Shown: positions 35,448-48,609, counted from the first letter of the stretch. The stretch: DNA of 64,000 bases from Margaritifera margaritifera (GCA_029931535.1 JAQPZY010001495.1:3012001-3076000); one strand, 5' to 3'. The notes: generated by a model from the letters alone, not told the origin. Program-made: numbers and translations.

Positions 35448-35649
35448 TGAAAAAGATGAATGTTCATGCAGGCGCGGAGAGGTGCACGGGTGTGACGTGT
35501 CTTGTTGACAAAATCTCCACTCTAAGTGGGAGGATGTTTTTCACATCGAACAGACGAGATTTTTCGACATGAAAAAGTAATAAGCTATATAATAGTGATG
35601 GGTAAGTATTGCATAATTAAAATTAGTTTTATCGCCCAAAAAACTACAT
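35448..35649. repeat. DIRS right inverted terminal repeat
   Basis: This is the inverse of the left repeat up to about 35,610, then a ~40-base outer extension specific to this end (ending CCCAAAAAACTACAT). The extension is matched only in the internal complementary region. Confidence 0.92.
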
Positions 35650-38540
35650 ATCCACAGAGAAGGCTGCAACTAACAAAGATGCATACAATCACCCAGTTTC
35701 ATGATTATATCATAAAAAAAGCTTCATAAAATAAATTTGTAAGACACAGTTTTACCAAAGGCGGTGAATCTGAAAAACTTTCCAATGACATAAAGTTTGA
35801 AATTCCTGAAATGAGTCCTGAATTTATATCGAAGTAAAAACATTGGTGATTGTAAAACCACAGCACTTAATATACAGTAGCTGCACCTTCCACAGTAAAA
35901 AGTAAATCTTTTATTTGCAATTAGAGTATTAGGTCTAAACAATTTCCACAGATTTTGAAAACTGCAAAGGTAATTCTATTGCATTAAGCTGGTATTAGGT
36001 GATGTGAGGGCATAACATGTATATGCTTTTGTTTGTGTGGACGCCAATGGGGGGGGGTAGTACAATAACTTACCACCATTATTAATAATTTGTAGTTGTA
36101 CTTAATTTCATTTGTATATTTTTAGACCTGATTGATTTCTAATGTCCCTAAGCTTCTCTCTCAACCTAGGATTATTGGGCAATTAGTGAACCATCGATAA
36201 TAAATTTTGTCATGACTATTGCGAGTACGACAATAACATTGTTATAACAAAAATTCGATGTCTCTTTCTGTGTTGGAAAAGCTAACTGTTTTCTATCAAA
36301 AGTTTTCATGACTTATTGTTCCTGCAAATTACTAACACTGAATTGATTGATGCCGCCATAATTAGACATATTATCACTGTCTGTTTAATTCTTTGTTTGA
36401 TCAGTACTTAATTAATGGATTTAATATGTGCTTTAAATGAAATCTTTACGTTCATTAATATTTGCTAAATTTGTACATTTTACTCGCAAGATAAAAATTG
36501 AACAATAATAGTAACACCCATTTTAATATTATGTTACCCATCAGTAACTCTTTATACGATATTTATGATTTTTAAATATTATAATGCAAAGTAAACATGA
36601 TTTGCATGAAAGATCAATAAAAATCATGGGTCAATTTATATACATTACTGTTTGATTGTGTTAAACATCGGCCATACTGGCCTGATTTATGAAAAGTTTC
36701 AAAATGTTTTTCAAAGATATTAATTCAATTTTCTTTATTGTGAACATTGAAAATTATTTTTGTTTACAAATTTAAATTCTAAAGACGATAGCTAATATCT
36801 TTTTTTTTTTATTTCTAAAGCCTTTCTGTGCCTTTTTATCAAGTGCCACTCTAACATTTTTGCATGAAAATACCATATTCTTGAGTCACACACAATTTGA
36901 AATTTAGATGTTACTCTTAAAACCAATAGTGTATAAACATTACAGTGTTCTTGTACATATATACATTGATCTGAAATCACAATTTAGTAAATTTCCATTT
37001 TAAAATTTAGTTATGATAAGATATTTTTGGTCAATTTTCATATCTTTAGAATAAAATAAATGACCAAAAACAACAATTCTGACCATTATTTTGAGCAATA
37101 TTACACAGTTCATGAAGTAGAGGCAAGTGTTAAAATGTTGAATCGGAGAAAGAAGGAACTGGCACGGAGTTCGTTCTCAAGAAATATTTGTGATTATGTT
37201 TTTTAAATAGAAACGCTATAGATTGATTTTTTGTTCTTTATTATGACAGTATTCATATTGATATTCACCAATATGACATGAATTGGTTTTCTTTTCTTCC
37301 AAATCGGAACTTTTCCCTCTTATTTGCCTATGCTAAATATGAAAATTTTAATATGAATACCAGTGGCTCTAGATAAGAATCTTACCTAGAGTAGATGGCC
37401 TGACAGTGATAATATTGTTAGTAATTCTCAGTCACTTATGTCTAGTCTAACCTTGAAAACATAATATACAACAAAAGTTGTACTAATACTTTGTAATAAA
37501 TTTAGTATAATGACTGACATTATGTTTGTATAATCTGATCCCTTGGTATAAACGTCTGCTTTTTCATAAAAGAAAGTTTTCATGTTTTTGAACTCAATTT
37601 ATGTTGTATTGTTGTCAATGTTTACATCTTTTACATACATGTAGCTACATGCCGGGAAGAGTTATGGTTCTTGCTGTCATGGGTGGCCTTTAAAAAAGAC
37701 ATAATTTGGGGTTTTTTACACAAATATTCTCAGACATTTTATTCTCGTTAAAAACAACTCCAAAGTATTTAAAAAGCAGGTATAGGTGTGCGTATACATG
37801 TAGTTCATTTTATGAGTTTTTCTGTGTTTTGAAAAATTCTGTTGTCATTTATTTCCCCCAAATATATTGTGGAAAATCCCCAATGTCATAATCGCCAAAT
37901 ATGGACAGTTGGCATTTCAACCATGAATATATTTGGATGTAATAATGTTAGCTTTTTACATATGAAAGCGGAGAAAGTGCCAGGTGTAAAGGTTGCCATT
38001 TTGAGAATATTTTAATTTTGATCGCCAGCACCCTCTAGTGGCAGTGCCTGTTGCTAATATTTGGTTCTATGAATAATCTATTTGGATTTATTGAAGTCTC
38101 AGTAGTACATATTTATGATTTGTTTTCCCCAAACCCTGAGGATATTACAGCAGGAGGAGCCCAAAAAAAGTATATCTAAAAATAGCACAGATTCACCATT
38201 TCAAAAATTTTGTTGTCTGCGGTTTTCTTGTCAGCAAAGGGAAAGTTTCACATATCTCCAAAATGAAAACATTGTTTTAATACCTTAAAACAAAGAAACT
38301 ATGTGATATTCAGGCATTCCAAAAGTGAATAAAACAGGCTATGAAAACATTTTCTCCTGGGTTTGCTGTTTTCACTTTGTATGAATACCCCAGTTCAATG
38401 CTAGAAGTGATCATGTGACTAAAAACTATGGTGCAGAAATAGACATATCAAAATAGGGCCAATGCCATTTTCAAAAAGTTTTTTAGAGTTATTCCTCCTC
38501 CCTTGCTTGAGCATAGCTAAAAAGTTTGCACTTCTGTAGA
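35650..38540. other. No recognisable feature in 2.9 kb
   Basis: AT-rich, apparently unique sequence without long open frames, RNA genes or clear repeats. Confidence 0.5.
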
Positions 38541-39154
38541 CAGAGATTCCGCTAGGGTTGTGCAACTACCCCCCCCCCCCCCCAACGTACCGTCAAGGAC
38601 GGAAAAAGTCAGTACAAGGTCAGATTTTACCAGTAAAGAATGAATGAGTTTCTGTCTGTGTTGATAATGGACAATGTCACAACATGACAAGTCAACACCA
38701 CAACAGTAGTGTAATCCCATTCCAATATCATCACTGTCAGTCACCAACTTAATCCACACACAATTACCAACTTTGGTTCAGAGTTCAATTAAAAAGTAAA
38801 TAGTTAAGGTGTTTACATTCACCGCATAAAATTTTTAATTTTAGTGGATTGGTTCGAATTCAAGTCTTCAACTTCAGCATGGCTTACAATATCACACGAC
38901 TTATGGTCATCTATAAATAGAAAGTGGCAAATCCAAACCAAGCCAGTCCCTGAAGCTAATAGTGTTTACCCATAGTAACTACAATTGTATGAAAAGAATA
39001 GGTCGGCTTCTGACAGGCTTTGATGCTGAGACAGTTAACTTTAAAGATGTAAAACACATTTTACAGTTTGTTGGTACATGAATACTGATGGTCTCATTTT
39101 TTTCCAGTACAGGGGCAAAATTTATTGGTAAAAACCGGTGTAATGGAATCTCTG
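38541..39154. mobile_element. 614-bp TIR element, hAT-like
   Basis: Ends read CAGAGATTCC on the left and its exact inverse GGAATCTCTG on the right. The repeat then decays (GCTAGGGTTGT against ATTACACCGGT). A poly(C) run lies near the left end at 38,571-38,583. No convincing target duplication is visible. No coding capacity. Confidence 0.55.
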
Positions 39155-39429
39155 GTGGAGTACCTTAGACCAGCATGTATTCTGTGCCACTATTTATATC
39201 TTCTTTTTTGTGGATAGGTTTTGTCCTTATGTTTCCTACAGGCCATTTTAGGATGTGTTGTGCCACACTTTTATTTCTGCACCAAGCCGTTATATTTTTT
39301 TGGCATCAGGTGATATTTTACATCCTGCCAGGCCTTTTTTGGGACAACTTGCCCCTTTTCATGTCTTGCTAACAAAAACGGTCGTTTTTATGCTTGATTT
39401 TATTTCTGTGATCGTATGCAGCAATACAT

Positions 39430-40517
39430 CTGTGCCCAAAGCTCAGGTTTATTCATTGTGTCCACTGATTAACACTACGTGGTGATGCATAAACAGCGAT
39501 AAAACAGGAGGTCTTTATTTGAACTGCTAGTGTTTCTCCCAGAATTGAAAAAAAGCATGGTAATTATCCTCCAAAAAGGGCACTTTAACGAGTACATGTA
39601 TATCATTCTCAAATTGTTTTTTGTTATTGTTATTACTAATAACAAGAACAACAACAACTGACAGTGAAATAAGGTGCCCTTTTGAGAATTATATACACAT
39701 TTAAAGTGCCCTTAATACCTTGTAATATTATTATTATAGTAAAATTAGGAAATTATGAGAGTAATTGACTTGTAAAGTAAAAAGATTCCTTTGTTTCATA
39801 TGTATTCCACCCAAAAAGTTGCAGGAGTAAAATCCTTGATACAGTCTTACTCAGTATTGATTTTCTTCTCTTTTTTTGCATCTTTTCTTAGCAGAAGGTA
39901 CACGTGGCAGTAATGATTTGAAAGGAAATTGAATGCATGGTTAGGTACAGGCACAAAGTTAAAATCTTGCCAATAGAAATAATAATCATTAATTACAGTG
40001 ATTATAGTTGACATGTAGGAAATTTCCCAATGGACTCTGATTTAATTTATTGAAGGGCAGGAAAACGGCAATAGAGATTTCCTGTTAAATTTTTAGCTTT
40101 AATTTGGAGCAATAAACTACATTAGTGTCAATTAATTATTAACTGACAACAATCTAAGCTGGTCAGAAACTTGTTAGATAAGAACAACACAGCCTTTCAG
40201 ATAGGCTCAGATTCAGTGCAATGCTGTCCCATGTTAATTATTGTAACTTCTTGGATACTAAAGTGGAAAATATCAACATGTCATAGAATGAACAAAATTG
40301 ACCATGCCCAGCCACTGGCTGCATAGACAATTAATGTTGGAAAGATAACCCTTTTAATCACATCTACTTAACTCTATGAGAAAACATTATCCCATGAGTG
40401 TACACACCGCCACGAGTAGTTCAGTTCCAATAAACAAAGACCATGTTTATGCATCACCACATAGTGTTAATGAGCATTGACCTGCAACACAATGTGTAGT
40501 CTAAGCTTTGGGCACAG
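39430..40517. repeat. 1.1-kb element with ~70-bp inverted arms (dispersed repeat copy 1)
   Basis: The left arm 39,430-39,495 (CTGTGCCCAAAGCTCAGG ... GGTGATGCATAAACA) is the inverse of 40,445-40,517. The interior from 39,528 matches the reverse complement of 49,885-50,935 over about 1 kb. Shared phrases include CCTCCAAAAAGGGCACTTTA, an ACAACAACAA run and CACCCAAAAAGTTGCAGGAG. TIR copy B begins four bases after the right arm ends. Classification unknown; no transposase. Confidence 0.75.
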
Positions 40518-40520
40518 GTA

Positions 40521-43119
40521 CAGTACAGCTCACGTGATTTTTCGGAACTCCGCGCATCGTGGTGGGGGACTTAATCCCCTCTACTTAGCTCCGCGATAGC
40601 ACTCCGCGGTGGAGGCATAAATTTGCATAAATACCTACAAATCACCACCGCGTTTTGGCAGGCACGCCGATGTAAACTCCACCGTGGAGGGGTTAGTCGA
40701 CATTACTGATTGACATCTGAACAGCCAATGAATGAAGACCACCTATGGAAAGACTGAGACGTCAAGAGTGATTTACAACCAGATACCATCTGAAGAATCA
40801 GTCGTTTTTATTTCGATCATATATTTGGACAATAAAAAAATAATTTCAAAAGTCTTGTATATTCAGTACACATTACTGTTTATAAAAGGTTGATCGACTT
40901 CTTTTACAATAAGTTTATGATTTTAATTTATTTCAATGAAATATGAACAAACTTATGCACTGACTTGACAAAAAGCACACATTGCTGAGCCTCTCAAGCA
41001 GAATAAATTTATCATTTGTTCCAAAGGAAAGTAATTCTCTGAGATATGGACATTAAAATCCAAATTGACATCCACTTCTGCTTACCCCCCCCACAAGAAA
41101 CCTAAAACACTGAATTTACACTGAAATGCAAACCGCGTGCTTAGTCTTTAAGCAGTAATAGCAGAGTCACGAGGCTGAATATTATGACTGCATGTATACT
41201 GTAAGGGACTGACCATTTAATATACGGGGTTTATATGTTTTGTTTTTTTTGACCAGGATATTTTTTGTTCTTTCATGACAGTAATTATTTATTTTAAGTG
41301 AAATATGGAACGGATTAACGTCTGCTACAAAAATCAGAGAAAGACAATTGTTTTCATGCATTTACCCCCCCCCCCCCCCCCCCCCACGGTTGGAAAATTC
41401 AATTGTCTCTCCCTAATAAAGACTTGACTTCAGCGGATGTTCTACAGAAATCAAGGCAGTGACCATTGTGAACACTGTTGTAAAATATTAACAAGGGTTT
41501 GCATCAAAGGATGATGTAAGTTTCAGCTTGGGAACAGTGCGTTTTTATCACACGAAGCCATCTGACTTAGCGCGTTGTACTTTACAGCCGCAATTATGGT
41601 CCCACCATTAACAACGGAAGTTTGATAATTATTAGTAATTAATCTGAACTCGGCTTATTACCGAAATGAAAAATAATATGGAAAATTCTCAAATCTGAGA
41701 TGTTCAGAGATTTTAATTTCCAACAAGTTTAGAGCATTTGCTCATTTTCCTACGGCGAAAATATAAAAATAAAATATACTTTTTTAATTATTTTTATGCA
41801 GATATTAAAGAATGCAGTTTCCTGTTTGTGACTGTTAGAGCCTTTGGTTATTGAGCGTGTTTCTGTTTCTTACCACTTGCAAACTTTTCCAGATTTCAGT
41901 TTACGTTAACTTGTGCAGTAGTGATTTGGATTCCATATTTTATGAGAGAGAGAGGGGGGGGGGACTTTACTAAGAAGAGTTAATGATCTAAAATTATTCA
42001 TCTTATTTTTCTGTATTATGCAATAGGAAAACGAACAGAAAAGAAAAAGTTAAACATTAATTTCATCTGATGCGCAAGTTTGTCAAATCAATGGCAAAGA
42101 AAACAAACCCGCAGAAGCTTTGTTGTTGTTGTACTTTTAGGTTAACATGGCACATGAAATTAACACGATTCAATATCAAAGAAAACGCACAGTGCTGATG
42201 GCTTCTATTGTGCTAGGTTACTTGCACGTGTCAACTACATGTATCTAGGATGACCTTTTGCGACCATTTGTGATTTTAAAAAAAACTCGCTACTTTGGTA
42301 ATTAATGCAAAATAGTACAGTTTAAAATAAAATAACGATGTGAAATCTTAATAATGCTTTATTTAACCGATTGGATGTCAGAAAAAAACATACAATATGT
42401 GAATGAGTATTCATGCATGGAGTAACAATCGGAACTTGTGCGATTTTATTTCACTTCAGTCTGGTAAGACTGCAGCTTTGTTATTAATTTGTTCGATGTT
42501 TATCGTTCTTTTCATTGCAGGTAGTACAATATCACTGACTTTCATATGATCATTACAATTTTGTATTGCGTTTACTGAAAAAGAAATAATGATATGAATG
42601 CATGTTTAGATTCCGATAACATAGTATTGAAGAAAAAGAAATTAGATTCATTGCGCAAAATGTAGTATTATTACAGTTTACGAGGCATTGTCATTACGTT
42701 ATCATCATCTTAAATATGATTTGGCACTATGTATCGTACATTATCTTCGTTAGTACAAGGAAATATTTATAATTAACTGATTTACTACGTTTTTTCAGTA
42801 TCTAAAAGTTAGCAAATTGCTCCCCTGAGGGATAACGATGTAGATAAATCGGTGCCCCCCCCCCCCCCGTCTCTCTCTCAACCACTGCTTGCATGGGTGA
42901 TAAACAGTAAACCACACCCATATTATCGAGACCACGTCCACTCCGCGGTGGTGATCGGATGCGACTCTGCGAGAAAGCGTGGTGTGCAGGGCTATTCTCC
43001 ACGACAACTCCATCAGGACGCGTGGAGTGATGGTGGAGGGGTTTTTCTTAATCCTCTCCACTCACTCTCCACCCCCACCGGGATGCGCGGAGTTCCGAAA
43101 AATCACTTGAGCTGTACTG
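40521..43119 (-). mobile_element. 2.6-kb TIR element, copy B (inverted relative to copy A)
   Basis: Same family and nearly the same length (2,599 bp) as the element at 24,029. It begins CAGTACAGCTCACGTGATTT and ends with the inverse (TTGAGCTGTACTG). TA lies directly outside both ends (40,519-40,520 and 43,120-43,121). Copies A and B match end to end in opposite orientation, differing mainly by substitutions and homopolymer length (for example a longer C run at 41,365-41,386 here). Non-autonomous. Confidence 0.88.
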
Positions 43120-43517
43120 TATATTGTTGCTTATGATCATAAAAAATATTGAAATTAAATTGAGTACATAACATAAGCAACTGTTGATGTTTGCAGGAAA
43201 CAAAAAGGGCACTGAGTAGACTCAATGCTGGTAGATAATGAGTGAACACTAAAGTTAACTGAGAGCAAGATCCAGAATGGAAAATTCCATGTTGCAGCTC
43301 ATTTCAGGTTAACCAGATATTCATGAGTTACTTGAGCACATGATAAAACGTTTATTACAATAATGTGAGTGTCCAAGGAAAAGATGATAGTGCATGCAGA
43401 CGACAAAGTTAAGGTGGCAAAACTGTCAAAGCAATTAAGATTCTCATTTTTTAGCACTACTAGTGCATTATGTACTACTAATTTCCTTTGTCCCTTTAAA
43501 ATATTGTGTCCCCCTTG

Positions 43518-44805
43518 GAGGGCTGAGCAAATCCCATAAACCTACGTCCCAGACTATTCATTTTTGAAGTCAGACAATGACAATTTTCCAAGTGGCTAGT
43601 CCAGGACAAGTGCTTTTTGCCTATTTTTAAAAAAAGTTGGGCAAGTGCCTATTTTCATGCCAAAATCTCTTTATCTACCTTCATCTGGCCATTCATGCCC
43701 TCTGGGCATACTGAATGCTTGATTCTACCAGTATGATTAATTAGCAGTGTTTTAAGCAGCTTCCTTTTATTGTGTTTACTTAAACCAGACCTTCATGAAT
43801 GACTCACCCTATGATTTTAATCCAGCGAATCAATGCAAATAAATTAATGAAAGGCACTTTACCGACATTAGTGTCAGTTCCCTTTATGAATTGGTTAAAT
43901 GACGGTGATGATTCTTTAATTTTTAATTGACTATACAGAGGATTAACTTCCACGATATTGTGTTTGAAGCAAAACAATTACGCTCATTAAGGAGCTGTCT
44001 GTTCATATTTAAAGGACAAAATGTATGTTATGATCACTTAGAAGTAGTTGTCAAGCAAGGTGATATTTACAATGTGGATATAATCCGTTTACATAATTAC
44101 ATTTTCAAAGAAGTTAATAAGGAAGAGTCAGAGAAGGAAAATTGATGTGGAGGGGTAAAAACATAAGTCTGCCACTGAGTGAGGTAACTATTTCTCCAAA
44201 GAGACATAAGCCAGACTCTGTGGCAACAAAAAATGTCAAATATGACACTACTATGAGACAGAGACATTTTCAGCCATATTGGGTTGATAGTTATTCCTGG
44301 CTTGAATTCATTGACTCGGAAGCAAAAATGTTTGCAGTTATTGCAAACAATATCCCAAACTGGGACAGGTTGGAAATTCAACCAGTGTATTTGTCAATGG
44401 AACTGACAAATTCAGGATTAAATCAATCAAGTCTTATGACAGTTCTGGACCTCACAAGGCCTGTGCACTTAGGGAAAGTCTGAATTCAAGTAAATTCCTT
44501 TCTATTCTTGCTGATGGAAGTACTGATGCTACCATATTGGAGCAAGAAATAGTGCATATAAGATACCTGGACAATGAAAAACTGAAAACCTCTGATGTAA
44601 CAAAATGTATAATACCAACCTATGTTTTTGAAAAATGAAATTCTTTTAAGAAATAAATATGTTGCACATTTTTTCGTTTGTTCTTTCTATGGATTAAAGT
44701 GCAAACATTTCATCAGATCTTGACAAGTGATTTAAATTTGGGACAAGTGAAAAGGTAGGTGGGACAAGTGAATTTTCTAATAAAAAAAAAATTTGCTCGG
44801 CCCTG
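43518..44805 (+). mobile_element. hAT transposon relic with TIRs and 6-bp target duplication
   Basis: The left end GAGGGCTGAGCAAAT pairs with the right end, reverse-complemented CAGGGCCGAGCAAAT. CCCTTG lies directly outside both (43,512-43,517 and 44,806-44,811). Subterminal GGACAAGTG motifs occur at both ends (near 43,606 and 44,762). The interior holds a hAT transposase fragment. At 1.29 kb it is shorter than an autonomous hAT element, so much of the gene has been deleted. Confidence 0.82.
44142..44638 (+). pseudogene. hAT-family transposase fragment
   Basis: Frame 44,142-44,483 contains RQRHFQPYWVDSYSWLEFID followed by SEAKMFAVIA. This resembles the N-terminal zinc-finger-type segment of animal hAT transposases and their domesticated relatives, although the zinc-binding Cys residues are not seen. 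After a frame change near 44,430 it continues SGPHKACALRESL, then SKFLSILADGSTD, a hallmark of the start of the hAT catalytic domain carrying the first catalytic Asp. It proceeds to EQEIVHIRYLDN and a TGA at 44,636. The C-terminal catalytic and dimerisation regions are missing. A preceding 72-codon frame at 43,927-44,145 is unassigned and could be part of the same gene. Confidence 0.78.
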
Positions 44806-46106
44806 CCCTTGGGATCCTAGGTGCAACACTCTAAATGGAACTGAAATATTGAACATAACCAAGAACAAAACTGTGTTAACTTAATTTGAATCATATTTTA
44901 ATAAGTGCTAACATTTTTCTTTGTCTACATTTTAGATTTGTTTGTGGAAACTTCATCAAGTTTCTTTTTTAGCCTAAATACTCTAGTAGATTCATCTCTT
45001 CATCTTCATCAACAGTAATAAAAGCTGGACTTTTTGTAATTACTTGATACTCACAATAAAATGATGTGAGAAACTCATTTTTATCCATTTACTTAACAAT
45101 TATCACCTTGAAATCGGCATCATAGATCAAAACAATCTTGGACAAGATGACTTTTGAAAACACTTATTTTTATCCACTTAATTATTTGCCAAACAGTATG
45201 TATCAGTCTTCTGCAATTATTATATGTATGTAAATAATAGAAGATAAACACTGCTTGTGGGTGCTCGAGTTTCAGTACATCAATTACTCTTTGAAAGAAA
45301 TCCAGGTGGCTAATCATTAGAGATGAGTGCCTTTTATTTCCAAACACACCTGTCAAAGAAATCTCAAGAGCTATATTATTAACAGTTATCACTTAGTCAC
45401 CTTGAATTCGCAAACTGTCTGTGACTAGGTTAGGACTTGAAAGTTGGTGAATCCCATATACTTACAAATATTATGATTAAAATGTAACTGGTAAGTTGAA
45501 ATATAAATATTTATTCCCTATTTGTCCAAACTTGCTTCAGATAGTAAATATTCACTTTATCATGTCTGCATGAGAAACTGAGACTATTCTTGGCATTGAC
45601 TACAAGGTGGAAATGACAAACTTTGACAGTGTAATGCGTGAAATAAAGGATTGATGGATGAAAGAAACTGAGCATTTATGTAATAGAAGAATGCATATAA
45701 ATGCTAAATAAAGGTCCTGATATATGTACTGTGGCAAGATCACATAGTAGAAAACTTGCAGAACATATAGCATTACAAACTGAACACAACCCTCTCTCTT
45801 TCTCTAACTTTTTTGTACCCGCCTGCGGGCAAGTTCCTTGCAAACTTGAGCTTGCCTGAGCCGAATCTGAGTTTGTTCTGGGTGTCAGGCAAATGGATTT
45901 GTAATGCCCTGACCCTTAATGAAAATTGCCCTGAACTGCAGATGTGTATGCTCACGTGGTCATGTAAAATGGGTATAGCCAGTAATGAGTGATGTGCAAA
46001 CTGACAGTTCTTACTTCCAGGAGAATTTTATTTAGTTATCAATATACAAATGAAATCACAAATCAAAATTTTAAAGCAGCCTCTTACATAATGATACAGA
46101 TCAGCA
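44806..46106. other. No recognisable feature
   Basis: 1.3 kb of AT-rich sequence. A short GC-richer patch at 45,820-45,920 has no clear identity. Confidence 0.45.
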
Positions 46107-46263
46107 CAGGGGTAGAAAAATTTGGAAAATCCATGTTTGTCCCTAACCAACCAGCTTTGAAAAATGGGTTGCCCAGCACATTTTTCTGCTTGCCTGGTAA
46201 ATTACTAATTGCCCCAGATTGCTGCAATCAAAATTATTCAACAGCTTTTGTTATACATGTATA

Positions 46264-46346
<83 letters not shown>

Positions 46347-47317
46347 CATACAATACTTGTAACTTGCCACGAGTCCCGCTAATGGCAAATGTCAGACATT
46401 TTAACACTGTTATTTAATCTGTATGAGATCAGCAAATAAAAGAGAATAATTTCCTTTTTTTATGGTGTTTTGTATTCCGATAAATCAGCCCCAAACCTAT
46501 AATGGTATTGATGGGTAACCAGACTTGGCGTCTTGTTGTCCATCAGTTTTCTAGTAGTTGGCCACCTATAACCAGAAACTTGTCTATATTTTATGTTATC
46601 TGAGTTTACTTCGTTATGGTTCATGTTGTCAATAATCTGGTACAATTATTCCTGTGTCTAAACTGTAAGGTAAATGTAAACTTTCCATATGTGATTTTTG
46701 TTTAGTCATTACCATACAAGTCAATATAGTATGCAACAACAATTGCAATTGGTTTGATTGTTTATACTTGCCATATTTGGCTAAAGTTATCCAACTGAAA
46801 CAAGTGTCCAATGCTCTACAGCAAGTTCCCATGTCTTCCACTAGCCAATGGAACAGCATACTACTAGATCACAGGCATTCAATGTGTCAAGTCAAAGATG
46901 AAAGATACTGCTATCATATGTCGGTGTGTTGACAAAAGACAAGCATTCACTAGTCTTGTTTCTATAAAAGTTCACCCAGTGGAGCTAGTAGTATGTACGG
47001 CAATTACTTAATCAGATAGTGAGTAGCTGACACATGTGGATTAGTGTGACTTCTTACCAATAGAAATCGCCCAACACTCGACTAGGGAATTTACATGGAA
47101 ATAATTCGGGCACCCTGCTAATGGTACCTAATGGGACAATTTAATGGTCAAATGTTTGTCACTGGAGAAAATATAAAATTCCATTCTAATTTTTAACATG
47201 ATCATTTTTTTATCATGTGGGGAGGTGGCGACCGGGCTTTCAAATTGGTAAAAATGGTTGCCCGGCATTAAGTTTTGGTTGTCTCGGGCTCCCGGGCAAT
47301 GGATTTTTCTACGCCTG
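46107..47317. mobile_element. 1.2-kb hAT-like TIR element containing a (TA)n microsatellite
   Basis: Left end CAGGGGTAGAAAAATT; right end, reverse-complemented, CAGGCGTAGAAAAATC (14 of 16 match). Internally, TTGCCC/GGGCAA motifs recur near both ends. (TA)n occupies 46,268-46,342. No clear target duplication and no transposase. Confidence 0.6.
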
Positions 47318-47649
47318 CAGTAGAAAGTTTAAAATAGACTATATCAAGTTGTGACTTGATCACGTGATCACATGACCAGTCTTTCCAGTGTTCAGAATTC
47401 TGTCAATCCAGGCGATTTTCATTAGGGTTCTGTTTCAGTTTAAGATTTAGCTGCTAAAAAAGTAAGCACAACTTTGAAAATTGAAAGAATTTGTGACAAA
47501 AATGTATTGTGCAACAATAACGTTTTGTTTTCTGATAAAGACTTTCATGCCAACATTAAAATTAGGTCATATATTAACTGGGTCAAATGCACACAGTTTT
47601 CCTGAATACCCTCTTTAGAACCTGCAAAGGGATTTTGACACGGGCAGAT

Positions 47650-47850
47650 GGGTGAACAATAAAAATCCAGTGAAAATAACCGCAAAACGTGATGGCAAGG
47701 CAATTGGAGTAAAGTGCCTTGCCCAGAGTGCCCAGAGACACCACAGTTACGCCAACACAAGCTGATTTGATAGTAGGATTTGAACACACTCCATTCTGGT
47801 CAGGAGTCCAGCTTGCTGACCAGCAAGTCACAGGCAATCCTCTCTCTTGT
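47650..47850 (-). mobile_element. tRNA-derived SINE (copy 2)
   Basis: On the minus strand a degraded tRNA-like head contains a B-box-like TGTTCAAATCCTA (47,773-47,785). It is followed by a body with GGGCAAGGCACTTTACTCCA (about 47,704-47,724), the same phrase as in the SINE at 8.8 kb. The heads differ more than the bodies, so the two copies are distinct subfamilies or old. Limits are approximate. Confidence 0.75.
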
Positions 47851-48609
47851 AACCCGAGTTTTGCTTGGCATTCCCAGCTTTTGTTTTCTTTCTACTAGCT
47901 GAAAGGGCCATAATATAATTGGTAGAATCTACTTACTACTAAACACCTTGGAATTCAGTACTGCATTGTACAGAATGGTTTAAGGTGTTTTAATTTGCAT
48001 TAAAATTCATATGATTGAAATTCTTTGACCTTGAAACTCCTAAGTCAGTTGTAGAAAGCTCGCTGTGATTGATTTTAGGCCTGAAACTGTTCAATATCAC
48101 CATACATGTGATACTTCTAGAAAATTTAGTCATCATTTCAGGGAGGTTTAAAAAAAAAAATAAACAGTATGAACTGGATAAAGTAATTCTTGATTAGTTG
48201 GGGGGGGGGGGGGATTTCCAGGAAGTCTCCCTGATGACTTGAATAGGAGTTGGTCAGTGGACTATCTCTTATAAAGCTCCTGACCCTGGCATTGGCCCCC
48301 TCTCACCTACCGGTATTCCTTAGTGTTTAATCAAGGATGTGTGATTGCAGGATCAGTGCATATTAAAAGCAAATCACACCCCAAAACCGATTGCACACAA
48401 GTCTTGTATTATATTTAGAAAACTCAAAACCTCACCCTTTTTTTTTCATATGGTAGGGGAATGGGGGATTTCACCCTTAAATACATATATATTTAGTTCT
48501 AGAATAGACCCTGCTTCCTGATTTTTAAAGACTAGAAGAGAACAATCAAGAGCAGAGTAAATGCATATTCTCTCAACTCGTTCCAGGTCACAGCATATGC
48601 CTTCTTCAG
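47851..48609. other. No confident feature; poly(G) run
   Basis: A run of G at 48,200-48,213 and otherwise AT-rich unassigned sequence. Confidence 0.45.

Larger units (their letters stand above)
29511..35649 (+). mobile_element. DIRS-type tyrosine-recombinase retrotransposon, structurally complete, coding-dead
   Basis: This 6,139-bp element has the hallmark DIRS layout: a left inverted terminal repeat (29,511-29,695), coding remains in the order gag, RT/RNase H, tyrosine recombinase, then an internal complementary region (35,291-35,397), then a right inverted terminal repeat (35,448-35,649). The internal region is the reverse complement of the right end joined directly to the left end, which fixes both ends: the left starts TTTAATAGCAGC and the right ends AAAAAACTACAT. 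As expected for DIRS, no obvious target-site duplication is seen. Stops and frameshifts occur in every coding segment. The two ITRs differ at about seven of roughly 155 aligned bases by eye, implying moderate age. Confidence 0.93.
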
